From contig JAEINL010000024.1 of NCBI GenBank assembly GCA_016342655.1, forward strand, positions 1-47,550: a stretch of DNA of 47,550 nucleotides, given 5' to 3'. Shown in pieces: positions 17,241 to 25,890 of this stretch (position 1 is its first letter; each line of letters begins with the position of its first letter). The notes beneath the pieces are model-generated. The model was not told where the DNA came from, ran no database searches, and saw only the letters and a list, made by a program, of their open reading frames with translations. The DNA comes from Sphaerochaeta sp. Its GTDB lineage: Bacteria > Spirochaetota > Spirochaetia > Sphaerochaetales > Sphaerochaetaceae. The translations under genes were made by a program, and so were the position numbers.

Positions 17241-17713
17241 TGGCATATCCACAGCTCCTGCTTTCCAACCAGCTCTGCTTCCGATTCTACGCCTTGGAGC
17301 GTGAGCTCATGGCTGCATACCGTCCTCTTTTGGACCAGGTAGGACTTACCTATGCCCAGTACATAACTATGCTCTACCTGTGGGAACATGAGAAGGGTAC
17401 CGTAGGTGAACTCTGCTCTGCCCTCAGTCTTGATACAGGAACAATCTCGCCGCTTCTGAAGCGCCTAGAGAGTGCCAAGCTCGTAGAGAGAAAGCGCCTT
17501 CCCTCAGATGAGCGTACTGTTGAGGTACGATTGACAAAGAAAGGGAAGCTATTGGAAGAGAAGGCCTTGAATATTCCTGAGCATATCGCATCCTGTTTGC
17601 TTACTTCCAACAAGGATGAACAGGGGGCTAGGTTTGCCCTGTTGCAAAAGGTGCTTGACGAAACTCTTGAACAGCTGAGGGCTACCCGAAAACAAAGGCT
17701 TGCAGTACAATGA
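17240..17713 (+). CDS. ohrR: OhrR-type peroxide-sensing MarR repressor
   Basis: A 157-residue winged-helix regulator. The N-terminus NQLCFRFYALERELMAAYRPL is diagnostic of OhrR: reactive Cys13 with Tyr17 and Tyr27 at the positions that hydrogen-bond the sensor cysteine (C15, Y19, Y29 in B. subtilis). The winged helix follows, with LDTGTISPLLKRLESAKLVE as recognition region and SDERTVEVRLT as the wing. Oxidation of Cys13 by organic hydroperoxides would release the DNA and derepress this operon. No second conserved cysteine partner is obvious, so it may be a one-Cys type. Likely autoregulated through the inverted repeat at 16723-16745. Confidence 0.9.
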   Translation: MAYPQLLLSNQLCFRFYALERELMAAYRPLLDQVGLTYAQYITMLYLWEHEKGTVGELCSALSLDTGTISPLLKRLESAKLVERKRLPSDERTVEVRLTKKGKLLEEKALNIPEHIASCLLTSNKDEQGARFALLQKVLDETLEQLRATRKQRLAVQ

Positions 17714-17714
17714 C

Positions 17715-17736
17715 CTATGGTCCGTGAGGACCATAG
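17715..17736. terminator. Hairpin after ohrR
   Basis: CTATGGTCC pairs with GGACCATAG over a GTGA loop, directly after the ohrR stop codon. No T-run follows, so termination efficiency is uncertain. Confidence 0.5.
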
Positions 17737-17739
17737 TCT

Positions 17740-18080
17740 ATGGAATCAGGAAGAAAAGCATTGGCTACGGTTCCCTCACTTGATCTCGAAAGGTATCTTG
17801 GGCGCTGGTATGAGATAGCTCGGTGGAACGTATACCAAGGTCAAGGCCATCGCCTGGAGACCCGATGATGTAGTTCCCGGTGCCTTGAAGGTACGGTTCT
17901 TCCCTCTCTTTGCCTCTGACTACCTGGGCTTTGGTAGGTGACAGAGACCTCTCATCACTATGGTTTCTTGCAAGGACAGCTGAAATTTCCCCTGAATTGC
18001 TGGAGAAGATGAAAGGCATAGCCTTTGAGCAGGGCTACGACCTATCGGACTTGACAATGGTAGAGCAACAAGAGCGGTAG
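17740..18080 (+). pseudogene. Decayed lipocalin (Blc-type) gene
   Basis: Three plus-strand frame segments together read as a bacterial lipocalin. From the ATG at 17740: VPSLDLERYLGRWYEIARWN (the lipocalin GxW motif), then a stop. Next, in another frame: KAIAWRPDDVVPGALKVRFF, then PLFASDYLGFG, then a stop. Finally SSLWFLARTAEISPELLEKM through EQGYDLSDL, ending at the TAG at 18078. The order matches Blc, but about 40-50 residues after the GxW motif are missing and at least two frame changes are present, so it is dead. Living homologues are outer-membrane or periplasmic lipid carriers of about 160-180 residues. It lies downstream of the peroxide operon, so a stress role before decay is plausible. 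Confidence 0.75.
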
Positions 18081-18136
18081 GGTTTGGTTGTTTTGCATTG
18101 TTCCATCCAAATGTACGTTTCAATCTCATTGATAGC

Positions 18137-19219
18137 CTAATCCTCAAGAAGTAGTTCTTGGGGATTTTTTAGTTTATCCTCGATCCACATCCAACTCTTA
18201 TCCTCATAGTCATCCTCTATATCCACCAAGCGCATAGACCCGTCATAGTCATCAGGAAGACCCAACAGGGTAAAAATCTCTGCCATGCTGTCTCCAGTAA
18301 TTGCCTCAAGCTCATTGAGCCTTGTCTGCATGCTAATGGTTGCTTGTTGCGTATTGCCATCATGAGATGATCCATCATTGGTAAGTAGTGGTGTTAGGAA
18401 GAACATCGATGTCAGAACCAAGGCAATGATGAGGGAGATGGTATAGGTATGCCTAGGTTTGCGTAGTTTGGGCGGGCATGAGGTTTCACATAATCCACAT
18501 CTGATGCAACTGCTATTCTTGACAGTCTCCTGTGCATAGGGATCAAGACCAACCGGACAAGCTTTGCTACAGGCCCCACACGATATACAGGCATCTGATG
18601 GTCTTTTGACCTTCAGGATGCTGAATTTTCCTAGCAAGGAGAGTACTGCACCCAAAGGACAGAACCATTTGCACCATGGGCGCTGGACGAAGAGCGATGC
18701 TATGAGGGTGGTGCCGAGGATGATCAGGGCAAGGGGGGCTACTTCCCCGGTGTAAAAATGCATCAGGGCATAGTAGGGGTCTGCCTTGATGAATACCAGA
18801 TTGAAGCTCTTTGCCGTCATGTAGAGTATGAGGGCAAGCACAAGGTATTTTATGATCTTGAGCAGCCGGTCAAGGCTTTGGGAAACCTTTGCTTGGGGGA
18901 TTCGTATCTTTCTTGCCAGAGCGTTTACCCACTCCTGGATGCTTCCCAAGGGGCAGAGCCAGCCACAGAAGACAGGACCTGCTGCGAGTGTGGTCAAAAG
19001 TATTGCAACCATCAGCAGGATGTTGGTGAAAGCAGTCTTTGGAACATACAAGCCTTGGCTTGCAAGTCTGGTAAGGGTGGCAATGCCTCCCATCGGGCAT
19101 ATCATGTGGAAAATCCCGACAGGAAGGGCCAGTGCTCCTAAGAAAAGGGTAGCCTGAATGACGGTACGAAGGGCTTTTGCCCGCTTGGCCTTACGTGACG
19201 GAGAAAGTGATGTTCTCAT
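18137..19219 (-). CDS. NapH/NosR-like membrane 4Fe-4S electron-transfer protein
   Basis: A 360-residue integral membrane protein. An N-terminal cluster of membrane segments contains two CxxxCP motifs on the membrane face, FCGWLCPLGS and WCKWFCPLGA. These are followed by a soluble double-cluster ferredoxin domain (CISCGACSKACPVG and CIRCGLCETSCPPK), then another membrane segment (ISLIIALVLTSMFFLTPLL) and an acidic tail. This is the NapH/NosR C-terminal/CcoG-like architecture, which moves electrons between the quinol pool and periplasmic acceptors. I prefer the second of two adjacent ATGs (19219) because GGAGG is five bases away. It overlaps the upstream gene by 29 bases. Candidate partners are flavinylated proteins such as the lipoprotein at 32214. 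Confidence 0.85.
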   Translation of the reverse strand: MRTSLSPSRKAKRAKALRTVIQATLFLGALALPVGIFHMICPMGGIATLTRLASQGLYVPKTAFTNILLMVAILLTTLAAGPVFCGWLCPLGSIQEWVNALARKIRIPQAKVSQSLDRLLKIIKYLVLALILYMTAKSFNLVFIKADPYYALMHFYTGEVAPLALIILGTTLIASLFVQRPWCKWFCPLGAVLSLLGKFSILKVKRPSDACISCGACSKACPVGLDPYAQETVKNSSCIRCGLCETSCPPKLRKPRHTYTISLIIALVLTSMFFLTPLLTNDGSSHDGNTQQATISMQTRLNELEAITGDSMAEIFTLLGLPDDYDGSMRLVDIEDDYEDKSWMWIEDKLKNPQELLLED

Positions 19220-19622
19220 CATAGCCTCCCTTTGTGCAGATTCGACAGATGTTCAGGACTCTTTGTCCTTCGTCTGACGCTACAAATGCGATAGTTGTCA
19301 CATTGGTACTTTTTGTCTTCGTTTCCCAGACTATAGGGCTCGTAAGGACAACTCCCTGTTCTGTCTTGCCCACTCTCCACTTTTGCTTGTCCAGCATGAA
19401 AAGTGTATCCTCAGGAGGAATCTTACAGTTGCGATGGTCTTCAGAGAAAATCACTTCTAGGGTGTAGGACGCATCCTTCTCCAGAGCTATCGTAGAACCT
19501 GGAAGAATTCTCATATCTGTCATTGCAGGTCCTGAAAGCCTGAACTCCATTTCACAGGCGAATAGGGGAAGAGCAAGACTGAACATAAGAATCCCGAGTA
19601 TATAATACCGTTTAAAAATCAT
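19191..19622 (-). CDS. Small secreted cysteine-containing protein, partner of the iron-sulfur protein
   Basis: A 143-residue protein with a signal peptide (ILGILMFSLALPLFACEMEF). Whether cleavage precedes the Cys as a lipoprotein (LFAC) or not is unclear; LFA-C fits a spirochaete lipobox. The mature part is beta-rich. It holds NCKIPPEDTLF and, at the end, ICRICTKGGYDENITFS, so paired cysteines may bind metal or form a disulfide. The start at 19622 has GGAGG seven bases upstream; the open frame runs much further without signals. Its end overlaps the NapH-like gene, so the two are translationally coupled and their products may work together. Function unknown. Confidence 0.7.
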   Translation of the reverse strand: MIFKRYYILGILMFSLALPLFACEMEFRLSGPAMTDMRILPGSTIALEKDASYTLEVIFSEDHRNCKIPPEDTLFMLDKQKWRVGKTEQGVVLTSPIVWETKTKSTNVTTIAFVASDEGQRVLNICRICTKGGYDENITFSVT

Positions 19623-19770
19623 GAGGCACCTCCGTATACGATGAGTATTCCCTTCTCTTGGCATGTTTGGTCGCAAGAGTAGGTAAAGATTTGGTAAATA
19701 TTGGCAGCAAAGAACATTTTTCTGCATACTGTTCTTGCTTCCTCCATAAAGGTAAGCATACACTTGGGCC

Positions 19771-20472
19771 ATGATATATGTAGTGGAAGATAATGATGCC
19801 ATACGCGAAACAATTTGCTCCTATCTGGAACTCTCTGATTATGAGGTTGAACAGTTCAGCACTGTCGCTTCTGTTGTCGAGTCCCTGGAGTTCAAGAAAG
19901 CACGCCTCTGTATTCTTGATGTGATGCTCCCTGATGGTAACGGCTTTGAGCTTGCAAAGCGTATTCACGAAGCGCATAGCGAAGTGGCCTTCTTGTTTCT
20001 CACGGCCAAAGAGGCAGAGAGTGACCGAATCCTAGGCTTGGAACTTGGGGCGGAAGACTATATTGTAAAGCCCTTCTCTCCACGGGAGTTGGTTCTTCGT
20101 GTGCAGGCCATCCTGAGAAGGCTTGATGTTTCCCATGCAACCTCTGATGCGGAGAAGGGTAGTGTCAATGAGTGGAAGGTCGGCAATCAAAGTCTTACGA
20201 TACATATGACAAAACATACCGTCTTGGTACAGGATCAAGAGGTCTACCTCACCAAGGTGGAGTGGAAGATCCTGGCTTTTCTTTCCTCAAACCCAGGAGA
20301 GCTCATCAGTCGGGAGAGAATCCTTGGCGAGTGCCTGGACTATCTGCATGATGGGTCTGACCGTACGGTAAATACCCATCTGAAGAATCTTCGGTCAAAG
20401 CTTGGAGAAGGGCAGTGGATAGAGACTGTTCGTGGCTTTGGATACAAATGGGTTGGGGAGAGAGTGCAATGA
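19771..20472 (+). CDS. OmpR-family response regulator
   Basis: A 233-residue regulator: receiver with IYVVEDNDAIR, phospho-Asp in LCILDVMLPDGNG, Thr in LFLTAK and Lys in DYIVKPFSPREL, then an OmpR winged helix with LTKVEWKILAFLSSNPGELI and DRTVNTHLKNLRSKLG. The start codon lacks a good Shine-Dalgarno sequence, so translation may be weak. It overlaps the kinase gene by four bases. It is divergent from the secreted-protein/iron-sulfur pair, with about 150 bp between them, so that pair is the obvious target. The signal is unknown. Confidence 0.92.
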   Translation: MIYVVEDNDAIRETICSYLELSDYEVEQFSTVASVVESLEFKKARLCILDVMLPDGNGFELAKRIHEAHSEVAFLFLTAKEAESDRILGLELGAEDYIVKPFSPRELVLRVQAILRRLDVSHATSDAEKGSVNEWKVGNQSLTIHMTKHTVLVQDQEVYLTKVEWKILAFLSSNPGELISRERILGECLDYLHDGSDRTVNTHLKNLRSKLGEGQWIETVRGFGYKWVGERVQ

Positions 20473-21845
20473 ACAGAAGCAAGTCTCGTGATTTCTTCAA
20501 CCGACTTTCGGTACGCTCCCTGGCTCTGGTGCTTATCTCCCTAGGGATATTTGCCTTGGTCCTTTCACTGCTGCTTACCTTTGGCCTAGGCAAGATTATG
20601 CGGGTTTGGCATGAGGATGAGAGCAAGGCCTTGCACCAGTATGTAACCACCACCCTAGAGGACCTGCACAATGAAGCCGCAGCCACAGGGGTACAGGTGA
20701 CACAGATTGACATGGTCCGTTCCTTCGAAGGCCTTCCCTTTGCCCCGGACTACCTTGTGGTCACTGATTCCGACGGTGCTCTGCTCTATTATTATAAGGA
20801 AGCGGATAGGGGTGCAGGATGGGGAAGGAATGCTCTCAAGAATCTTAAGGATATCAACCAGTGGAATGAAGTGCGTCTCGATGATGGCTCTTTAGCCTTC
20901 CGATATGCCCTGCATCTAAGAACCTTTGATGAGCAGGCTTCCAACGGGTTTCTCATTGCAGCCTCCAAGCTGTTGCTGATCTGGGGTTTGGTGACAGCAG
21001 CGGTCCTTTCCCTGTTTTTGGCCTATCTGTTTACCCGACCATTGAAACGTGAGAGCAAGACAGTGGTCCTCTCGTTGCAGCGGATGGCGGAGGGAGAGCG
21101 GGCTGTCCCTCTTGTGTTAGGCAAAGTTGCCGAGTTCAACGACATTGCAGTCGCTTCTCAGGTGTTGCAATCTCATCTGGTGGAGGAAGAACAGCTACGG
21201 CGGCAGTGGGCAGAGGATGTAGCCCATGACTTGCGTACTCCTTTGTCTGTCCTGCGTGCACAATTGGAAGCTATGGTTGATGGTGTTTTCAAGGTGGAGA
21301 CTTCACGCCTGGAAAGGCTGCTTCTTGAAACAGGAAAGCTGGAAACCCTCGTGAACAGCCTTGCCCTGCTTTCTCATCTGGAGACTCCGGGGTTTAGCCC
21401 AAAGCTGCAGAACGTCAACCTCGATTCATTCCTCCATGCCTTGAGCGAACAGTATGACCAACAGGCAAAAAAGAAGGGCATGAGTGTACAGATTGTCTCT
21501 TCAGGGGCAACTTTGGTCTCTGACCCTTCCCTGTTGGAGCGAGCCTTGGGGAACCTCCTTGCAAATGCCATCAAATATGGCAGACAGGGAACGGTGATCA
21601 GGCTTGTCGTATCGGAGGGGATGGATGGGAAGGCACATTCACTGTGCATAGAGAATGAGGGGGGCATTGGTCAGGAGGTGCTCACCCATATGTTTGACCG
21701 CCTCTATCGTGGAGAGGAGGCCCGATCCAGTGAGGGGACCGGTCTGGGACTTTCCATAGTGAAGGCTATCGTTGAAGCCCATCGGTGGAGCATTACGATT
21801 ACCTCAGAGGATACCACCAAAGCTCTCATTTCATTCCCCAACTAA
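20469..21845 (+). CDS. Sensor histidine kinase (HAMP, HisKA, HATPase)
   Basis: A 458-residue membrane kinase. A first membrane segment (about 17-40) and a second (about 170-190) enclose an extracytoplasmic sensor region of about 130 residues with no recognisable fold. HAMP follows, then HisKA (WAEDVAHDLRTPLSVLRAQL, phospho-His) and HATPase (NLLANAIKYG, an N box; MFDRLYR; SEGTGLGLSIVKAIVEA). It starts at the ATG at 20469, preceded by GGGGAG, inside the stop of the response regulator gene; a longer open frame has no signals. Cognate partner of the regulator at 19771. Confidence 0.92.
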   Translation: MNRSKSRDFFNRLSVRSLALVLISLGIFALVLSLLLTFGLGKIMRVWHEDESKALHQYVTTTLEDLHNEAAATGVQVTQIDMVRSFEGLPFAPDYLVVTDSDGALLYYYKEADRGAGWGRNALKNLKDINQWNEVRLDDGSLAFRYALHLRTFDEQASNGFLIAASKLLLIWGLVTAAVLSLFLAYLFTRPLKRESKTVVLSLQRMAEGERAVPLVLGKVAEFNDIAVASQVLQSHLVEEEQLRRQWAEDVAHDLRTPLSVLRAQLEAMVDGVFKVETSRLERLLLETGKLETLVNSLALLSHLETPGFSPKLQNVNLDSFLHALSEQYDQQAKKKGMSVQIVSSGATLVSDPSLLERALGNLLANAIKYGRQGTVIRLVVSEGMDGKAHSLCIENEGGIGQEVLTHMFDRLYRGEEARSSEGTGLGLSIVKAIVEAHRWSITITSEDTTKALISFPN

Positions 21846-21915
21846 GCGAGAGTAGCACAAGCATTACCATGGTTCCATTACCGAGCGAGTGCCGGGAAAG
21901 CAAGGTGAGATACGT

Positions 21916-21990
21916 GAGCCCCTTGGCTCGGAAAAGGAGGCAACGCCTCCTCTTTCCAGGGCTTGCCCTGGGGTATTGATACCTTTCATT
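21916..21990. repeat. Array of four hairpins including the 36-bp repeat, copy 2
   Basis: Four consecutive hairpins: GAGCC-CCTT-GGCTC (21916-21929); a long one at 21930-21957 whose core is GGAGGC-AAC-GCCTCC, extended by GGAAA/TTTCC; CCAGGGC-TT-GCCCTGG (21956-21971); and GGTAT-TG-ATACC (21972-21983). The last 36 bp (21955-21990) are identical to 8990-9025. It may terminate the two-component operon, but identity over both hairpins 13 kb apart points to a dispersed structured repeat. Confidence 0.8.
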
Positions 21991-22072
21991 TATCTAATCT
22001 TTACCAAATGTGGGTGGTAACTCCATAGCTCGAAGGTATTGTTAGGCTATCAAAAGAGACTGGAGGTCTTCA

Positions 22073-22594
22073 ATGAACAAAAGAAACATCAGTATGGTAG
22101 CCATTCTTCTCGTAATGGTAACAGTAGGGCTATTTGCCGCAACAGAGAGTGATCTGAGGGGAAGCGATTTTGTCCGTTTGGGTCAATTGGGTATTGTATC
22201 GGGTACGCTATCCGAAGTGGATGGCGAGTGGTATCTCACCACCACTGATACTGAGTATGCCTTGCACCTGGGAAACTATGAGGTAATCTATCCCAAGGGT
22301 ATAGACCTTAAGGAAGGGTCAGAAGCTATAGTCAGAGGGTTTGTGCTTGATTCTGATATCTCGGCTGTGACCGTTGGTACCCATGATGAGAGCTATTCCT
22401 TCCGTACCCTAGAGGGCATTCCCTTGTGGGCAGGTCAGGGAGAGAGGCAGAATCAGATAGCTTCCCAAAACGAAGGAAAAGGACTGGGCAACTTCAGGCA
22501 GAGCGTCCCTGTTGCACAAGGAAGGCAAGCCAGCATCCAGAGCGTCGGCCAGGGCAGGCAAGTGGGCCAAAGAGGGCCCCAGAGCAGGCGTTAG
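22073..22594 (+). CDS. Secreted protein of unknown function with a basic Gln/Gly/Arg tail
   Basis: A 173-residue protein with a signal peptide (ISMVAILLVMVTVGLFA). A compact, probably beta-barrel region follows (about 25-115), with LGIVSGTLSEVDGEWYLTT and EAIVRGFVLDSD, an OB-fold-like pattern. The last 50 residues are low complexity, rich in Gln, Gly and Arg (QGERQNQ, QGRQASIQ, QGRQVGQRGP), so probably disordered and nucleic-acid or surface binding. GGAGG precedes the ATG. Monocistronic. No family recognised. Confidence 0.65.
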   Translation: MNKRNISMVAILLVMVTVGLFAATESDLRGSDFVRLGQLGIVSGTLSEVDGEWYLTTTDTEYALHLGNYEVIYPKGIDLKEGSEAIVRGFVLDSDISAVTVGTHDESYSFRTLEGIPLWAGQGERQNQIASQNEGKGLGNFRQSVPVAQGRQASIQSVGQGRQVGQRGPQSRR

Positions 22595-22695
22595 GAACAG
22601 TTTCCCTATCGATACTGGGTAGGTGGTACTAAGAACACGAACTGATACCGCCCCAGATAGTGAAAGGGAACTGGAAAGAGAGAAATTCTCAGAGG

Positions 22696-22733
22696 GAAGG
22701 CCGGATCAACACAAGAGTGTTGAATCGGCCTTC
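22696..22733. terminator. Long hairpin between convergent genes
   Basis: GAAGGCCGGATCAACAC pairs with GTGTTGAATCGGCCTTC across an AAGA loop, 15 of 17 pairs. It lies between the secreted-protein gene and the end of pflA, so it probably ends transcription in both directions. Confidence 0.7.
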
Positions 22734-22780
22734 TTCCTAGTATATACGCATACATTTCAAGGTGGATCAGCAATTCAACA

Positions 22781-23545
22781 TCAACCTACCTTAGTCTCCT
22801 TCTTCCTGGCAATACCACTCATCAGGACCTTCAGACCCTCCTTTTCAAACACCTCTTGGGCCATAGCCAAATCCTTTACGTTTGGTTCCTCTACACCCTT
22901 GAGGGTGTAGTCAAGCTTGAGTTGCTCCCACTTGTACTGACCCATGCTGTGATAGGGCAACAGCTCGACCAACTCGATGCAGGAAAATCCCTTGAGATAG
23001 GTGGCAAGACTTTCCAACCTAGCCTTGTCCAGAGTCCATCCTGGAACTAGGACATGGCGAAGCCATACCTTCTTGCCAATGCTTTCGCAGTACTCCAAAG
23101 TAGCTAGGGTGTTCGAATTACCCATCCCTGTCAGGCTGAAGCACTGTTTGTCATCGAGGCTCTTTATATCCAGCAGGACAAGGTCCACCTCATCTATGAC
23201 CTCTTTGGCCAGTTCTAGGGGAACACTGCCTGAGGTATCGAGGGCTGTGTGCAGGCCTTCGCCCTTACATCGTTGTATGATGTCCAGGGCGAAAGCTGGT
23301 TGCATCAAGGGTTCTCCTCCACTGAGGGTTACCCCTCCCTTGGTAATGAACGAACGGTAGGAAAGGATATCCTTTACCACACGCTCGCTATCGGTCACGT
23401 TTTTCCCCTTCATCGTCCAGGTATCGGGATTGTGACAGAATCGGCATCGCAAGGAACAGCCCTGGAGAAAGAGGACATACCTTACGCCAGGTCCATCGAG
23501 GGTGCCAAACGTCTCTACCGAGTGTACTGTACCTTGTATGCTCAT
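22781..23545 (-). CDS. pflA: Pyruvate formate-lyase activating enzyme
   Basis: A 254-residue radical-SAM glycyl-radical activase. GCSLRCRFCHNPDTW carries the CxxxCxxC cluster motif, with VTLSGGEPLMQP (GGE, SAM binding) after it. There is no extra ferredoxin domain, so it is the PflA type rather than an alternative glycyl-radical activase with two more clusters. It starts at the ATG at 23545, after AGGAGG; a longer frame has no signals. It lies 10 bp downstream of pflB and is co-transcribed with it. Confidence 0.95.
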   Translation of the reverse strand: MSIQGTVHSVETFGTLDGPGVRYVLFLQGCSLRCRFCHNPDTWTMKGKNVTDSERVVKDILSYRSFITKGGVTLSGGEPLMQPAFALDIIQRCKGEGLHTALDTSGSVPLELAKEVIDEVDLVLLDIKSLDDKQCFSLTGMGNSNTLATLEYCESIGKKVWLRHVLVPGWTLDKARLESLATYLKGFSCIELVELLPYHSMGQYKWEQLKLDYTLKGVEEPNVKDLAMAQEVFEKEGLKVLMSGIARKKETKVG

Positions 23546-23555
23546 ACTATCCTCC

Positions 23556-25778
23556 TTACAGGTGATCGTGGAACGTCCTATGGATGACATCAAGTTGCTG
23601 TTCACGGGTCAGTTTGATGAAGTTCACTGCATAGCCACTGACACGGATGGTCAGCTGCGGATACTTCTCGGGGTGGTCCATTGCATCGAGGAGTGTGCTC
23701 TTCTCCATGACATTGACATTGATATGATGCCCGCCTTCAGCGAAGTAGCCGTCCATGAGGGTTACCAAGTTCGTAGTCTGCATTTTCCTATCCTTCCCTA
23801 GGGTGCCTGGGATGATGGAGAAGGTGTAGGATATGCCATCCTGGGCATAGTCATAGGGAATCTTGGCGACACTCTTCATGCTTGCCACACATCCTTTGGT
23901 ATCACGCCCATGCATCGGGTTCGCCCCTGGAGCAAACGGTTTCCCTTTCTTTCTTCCATCGGGAGTCGATCCCGTCTTCTTTCCATAGACCACATTGCTG
24001 GTAATGGTCAGTACTGACAGGGTAGGGACGCTGTTGCGGTAGGTATGGTGGCTGCGCATCTTGGTGATGAACATCTTTACCACTTCCACTGCAATGTCGT
24101 CGACCCTGTCGTCGTTATTGCCGAACGTGGGGAAGTCCCCTTCGATCTCAAAGTCCACAGCCAGATTGTTCCTGTCGTAGAGGGGCTTCACCTTGGCGTA
24201 CTTGATGGCTGACAGGCTATCGGCAACAACACTGAGACCTGCGATCCCTCCTGCCATGGTCCTGAGGATGCTCTCGTCGTGCAAAGCCATCTCAATGCGT
24301 TCGTAGCTGTACTTGTCATGCATGTAATGGATGACATTGAGGGTTTCGATGTAGAGTTTGGCAAGCCATGAGCTCATGAACTCAAACTTCTCCATTACAT
24401 CGTCGTAATCGAGGTATTCGCTTGTGATGGACTGGGTCTTAGGCCCTGCCTGATCGCCACTCTTCTCATCGCGTCCGCCGTTGATGGCATACAGCAGTGT
24501 CTTTGCTAGGTTTACCCGGGCCCCGAAGAACTGCATCTGCTTGCCGATGGCCATTGCCGAGACGCAGCATGCGATTCCGTAGTCATCACCATAGTCGACT
24601 CTCATGAGGTCATCGCTCTCGTACTGGATCGAAGAGGTCTCGATCGAGAGGTTTGCACAATACGCCTTGAAGTGTTCAGGCAGTCTCTCACTCCAGAGAA
24701 CGGTGAGGTTGGGCTCGGGTGCGGGACCCAGGTTTGTAAGGGTATGGAGGAAGCGGTAGCTCATCTTGGTCACCATATGCCTCCCGTCATGGCCCATACC
24801 TCCTATAGTCTCTGTTACCCAGGTGGGGTCACCACTGAACAGCTCGTCGTAGGCCGGGGTCCTGAGGAACCTGACGATACGGAGTTTCATGACAAAGTGG
24901 TCGACAAACTCCTGGATCTGACTTTCTGTGTACTTGCCGCTAGTGAGGTCCCGCTCGCTATAGATGTCCAAGAACGTGGAGACCCTTCCCAGGCTCATCG
25001 CTGCCCCGTTCTGCTCCTTGATGGCGGCAAGATAGGCAAAATAGAGCCACTGGATGGCCTCTCTTGTGTCATTCGCTGGCTTTGCAATATCAAAGCCGTA
25101 GGAGAGGGCCATCTGATGCAGTTCCTCCAGGGATCGGATCTGCTCGCTGATCTCCTCCCTGTTGCGGATGGTATCGCTGTCCATGACATCAAAGAGGAAG
25201 TTCTCCTTGGCATGCTTTTTCTGTGCAATAAGGTAGTCGGTACCGTACAGGGGAACCCTGCGGTAGTCGCCGATGATCCTTCCCCGTCCATAGGCATCAG
25301 GGAGGCCTGTTATGATACCTGTGTGGCGAGCCATTTTCATCTCAGGGGTATAGACATCGAAGACTCCATCATTATGCGTCTTGCGGTAGGTGAATATCTC
25401 TTCGATATCTTCAGGTAGTGTCTTGCCGTAGGCCTTGAGTTCGGTGTGGACCAGACGGATGCCTCCGAAGGGCATGATGGCGCGCTTAAGCGGCTCATCA
25501 GTCTGCAGTCCCACTATTTCCTCGAGATCTTCATCTATATACCCCTTGTTGTGGCTTGTGATGGTAGAGATGGTCGTTTCATCAATGTCATACATGCCCC
25601 CTCTCTCCCGCTCGATGGCCAATAGGCTGGAGAGCTTCTCCCAGAGTTTCTTGGTCTTGTCTGTGGGTTTTTCCAAGAAGGAAGGGGCACCGTCGAACGG
25701 GATATAGTTCTCAACAATGAAGAGCCTTGTATTGATCTCGAATGATTTCTTCTGTATTTGTGTATCTGTAGCGTTCAT
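23556..25778 (-). CDS. pflB: Formate C-acetyltransferase (pyruvate formate-lyase)
   Basis: A 740-residue glycyl-radical enzyme that splits pyruvate with CoA into acetyl-CoA and formate, an oxygen-sensitive step of mixed-acid fermentation. The adjacent active-site cysteines are in [10 protein letters not shown] (around residue 417) and the glycyl radical site in RVSGYAVNF near the C-terminus. [14 protein letters not shown] and [17 protein letters not shown] are family landmarks. The Cys-Cys pair marks a true pyruvate formate-lyase, not a choline, glycerol or other lyase. AGGAG precedes the ATG. It is divergent from an FNR-like regulator, with a perfect palindrome between them. Confidence 0.96.
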   Translation of the reverse strand: MNATDTQIQKKSFEINTRLFIVENYIPFDGAPSFLEKPTDKTKKLWEKLSSLLAIERERGGMYDIDETTISTITSHNKGYIDEDLEEIVGLQTDEPLKRAIMPFGGIRLVHTELKAYGKTLPEDIEEIFTYRKTHNDGVFDVYTPEMKMARHTGIITGLPDAYGRGRIIGDYRRVPLYGTDYLIAQKKHAKENFLFDVMDSDTIRNREEISEQIRSLEELHQMALSYGFDIAKPANDTREAIQWLYFAYLAAIKEQNGAAMSLGRVSTFLDIYSERDLTSGKYTESQIQEFVDHFVMKLRIVRFLRTPAYDELFSGDPTWVTETIGGMGHDGRHMVTKMSYRFLHTLTNLGPAPEPNLTVLWSERLPEHFKAYCANLSIETSSIQYESDDLMRVDYGDDYGIACCVSAMAIGKQMQFFGARVNLAKTLLYAINGGRDEKSGDQAGPKTQSITSEYLDYDDVMEKFEFMSSWLAKLYIETLNVIHYMHDKYSYERIEMALHDESILRTMAGGIAGLSVVADSLSAIKYAKVKPLYDRNNLAVDFEIEGDFPTFGNNDDRVDDIAVEVVKMFITKMRSHHTYRNSVPTLSVLTITSNVVYGKKTGSTPDGRKKGKPFAPGANPMHGRDTKGCVASMKSVAKIPYDYAQDGISYTFSIIPGTLGKDRKMQTTNLVTLMDGYFAEGGHHINVNVMEKSTLLDAMDHPEKYPQLTIRVSGYAVNFIKLTREQQLDVIHRTFHDHL

Positions 25779-25850
25779 GTATTTCTCCTGCTATAGTAAT
25801 AGGGTGCATGCCCTTATACGTGAGGTGTACCATGTATCACTATTGTATTC

Positions 25851-25866
25851 TGTGATTCAAATCACA
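25851..25866. promoter_or_regulatory. Perfect CRP/FNR-type operator between pflB and the fnr-like gene
   Basis: TGTGATTCAAATCACA is a perfect 16-bp palindrome that meets the CRP consensus TGTGA-N6-TCACA. It also carries the FNR core TGAT-N4-ATCA. It is centred about 32 bp before the regulator's GTG start and about 80 bp before pflB's ATG. That placement suits autorepression of the regulator and activation or control of pfl. Confidence 0.8.
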
Positions 25867-25890
25867 TATGCACACAAGAGGGGATTTCCT

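Noticed and set aside
21916..21990. Hairpin array as a CRISPR
   Set aside because: The hairpins differ in sequence and there are no equal-length repeats with unique spacers; no cas genes.
24672..25418. 248-codon plus-strand open frame inside pflB
   Set aside because: Antisense shadow of a conserved enzyme; composition explained by pflB codon use and no translation signals.
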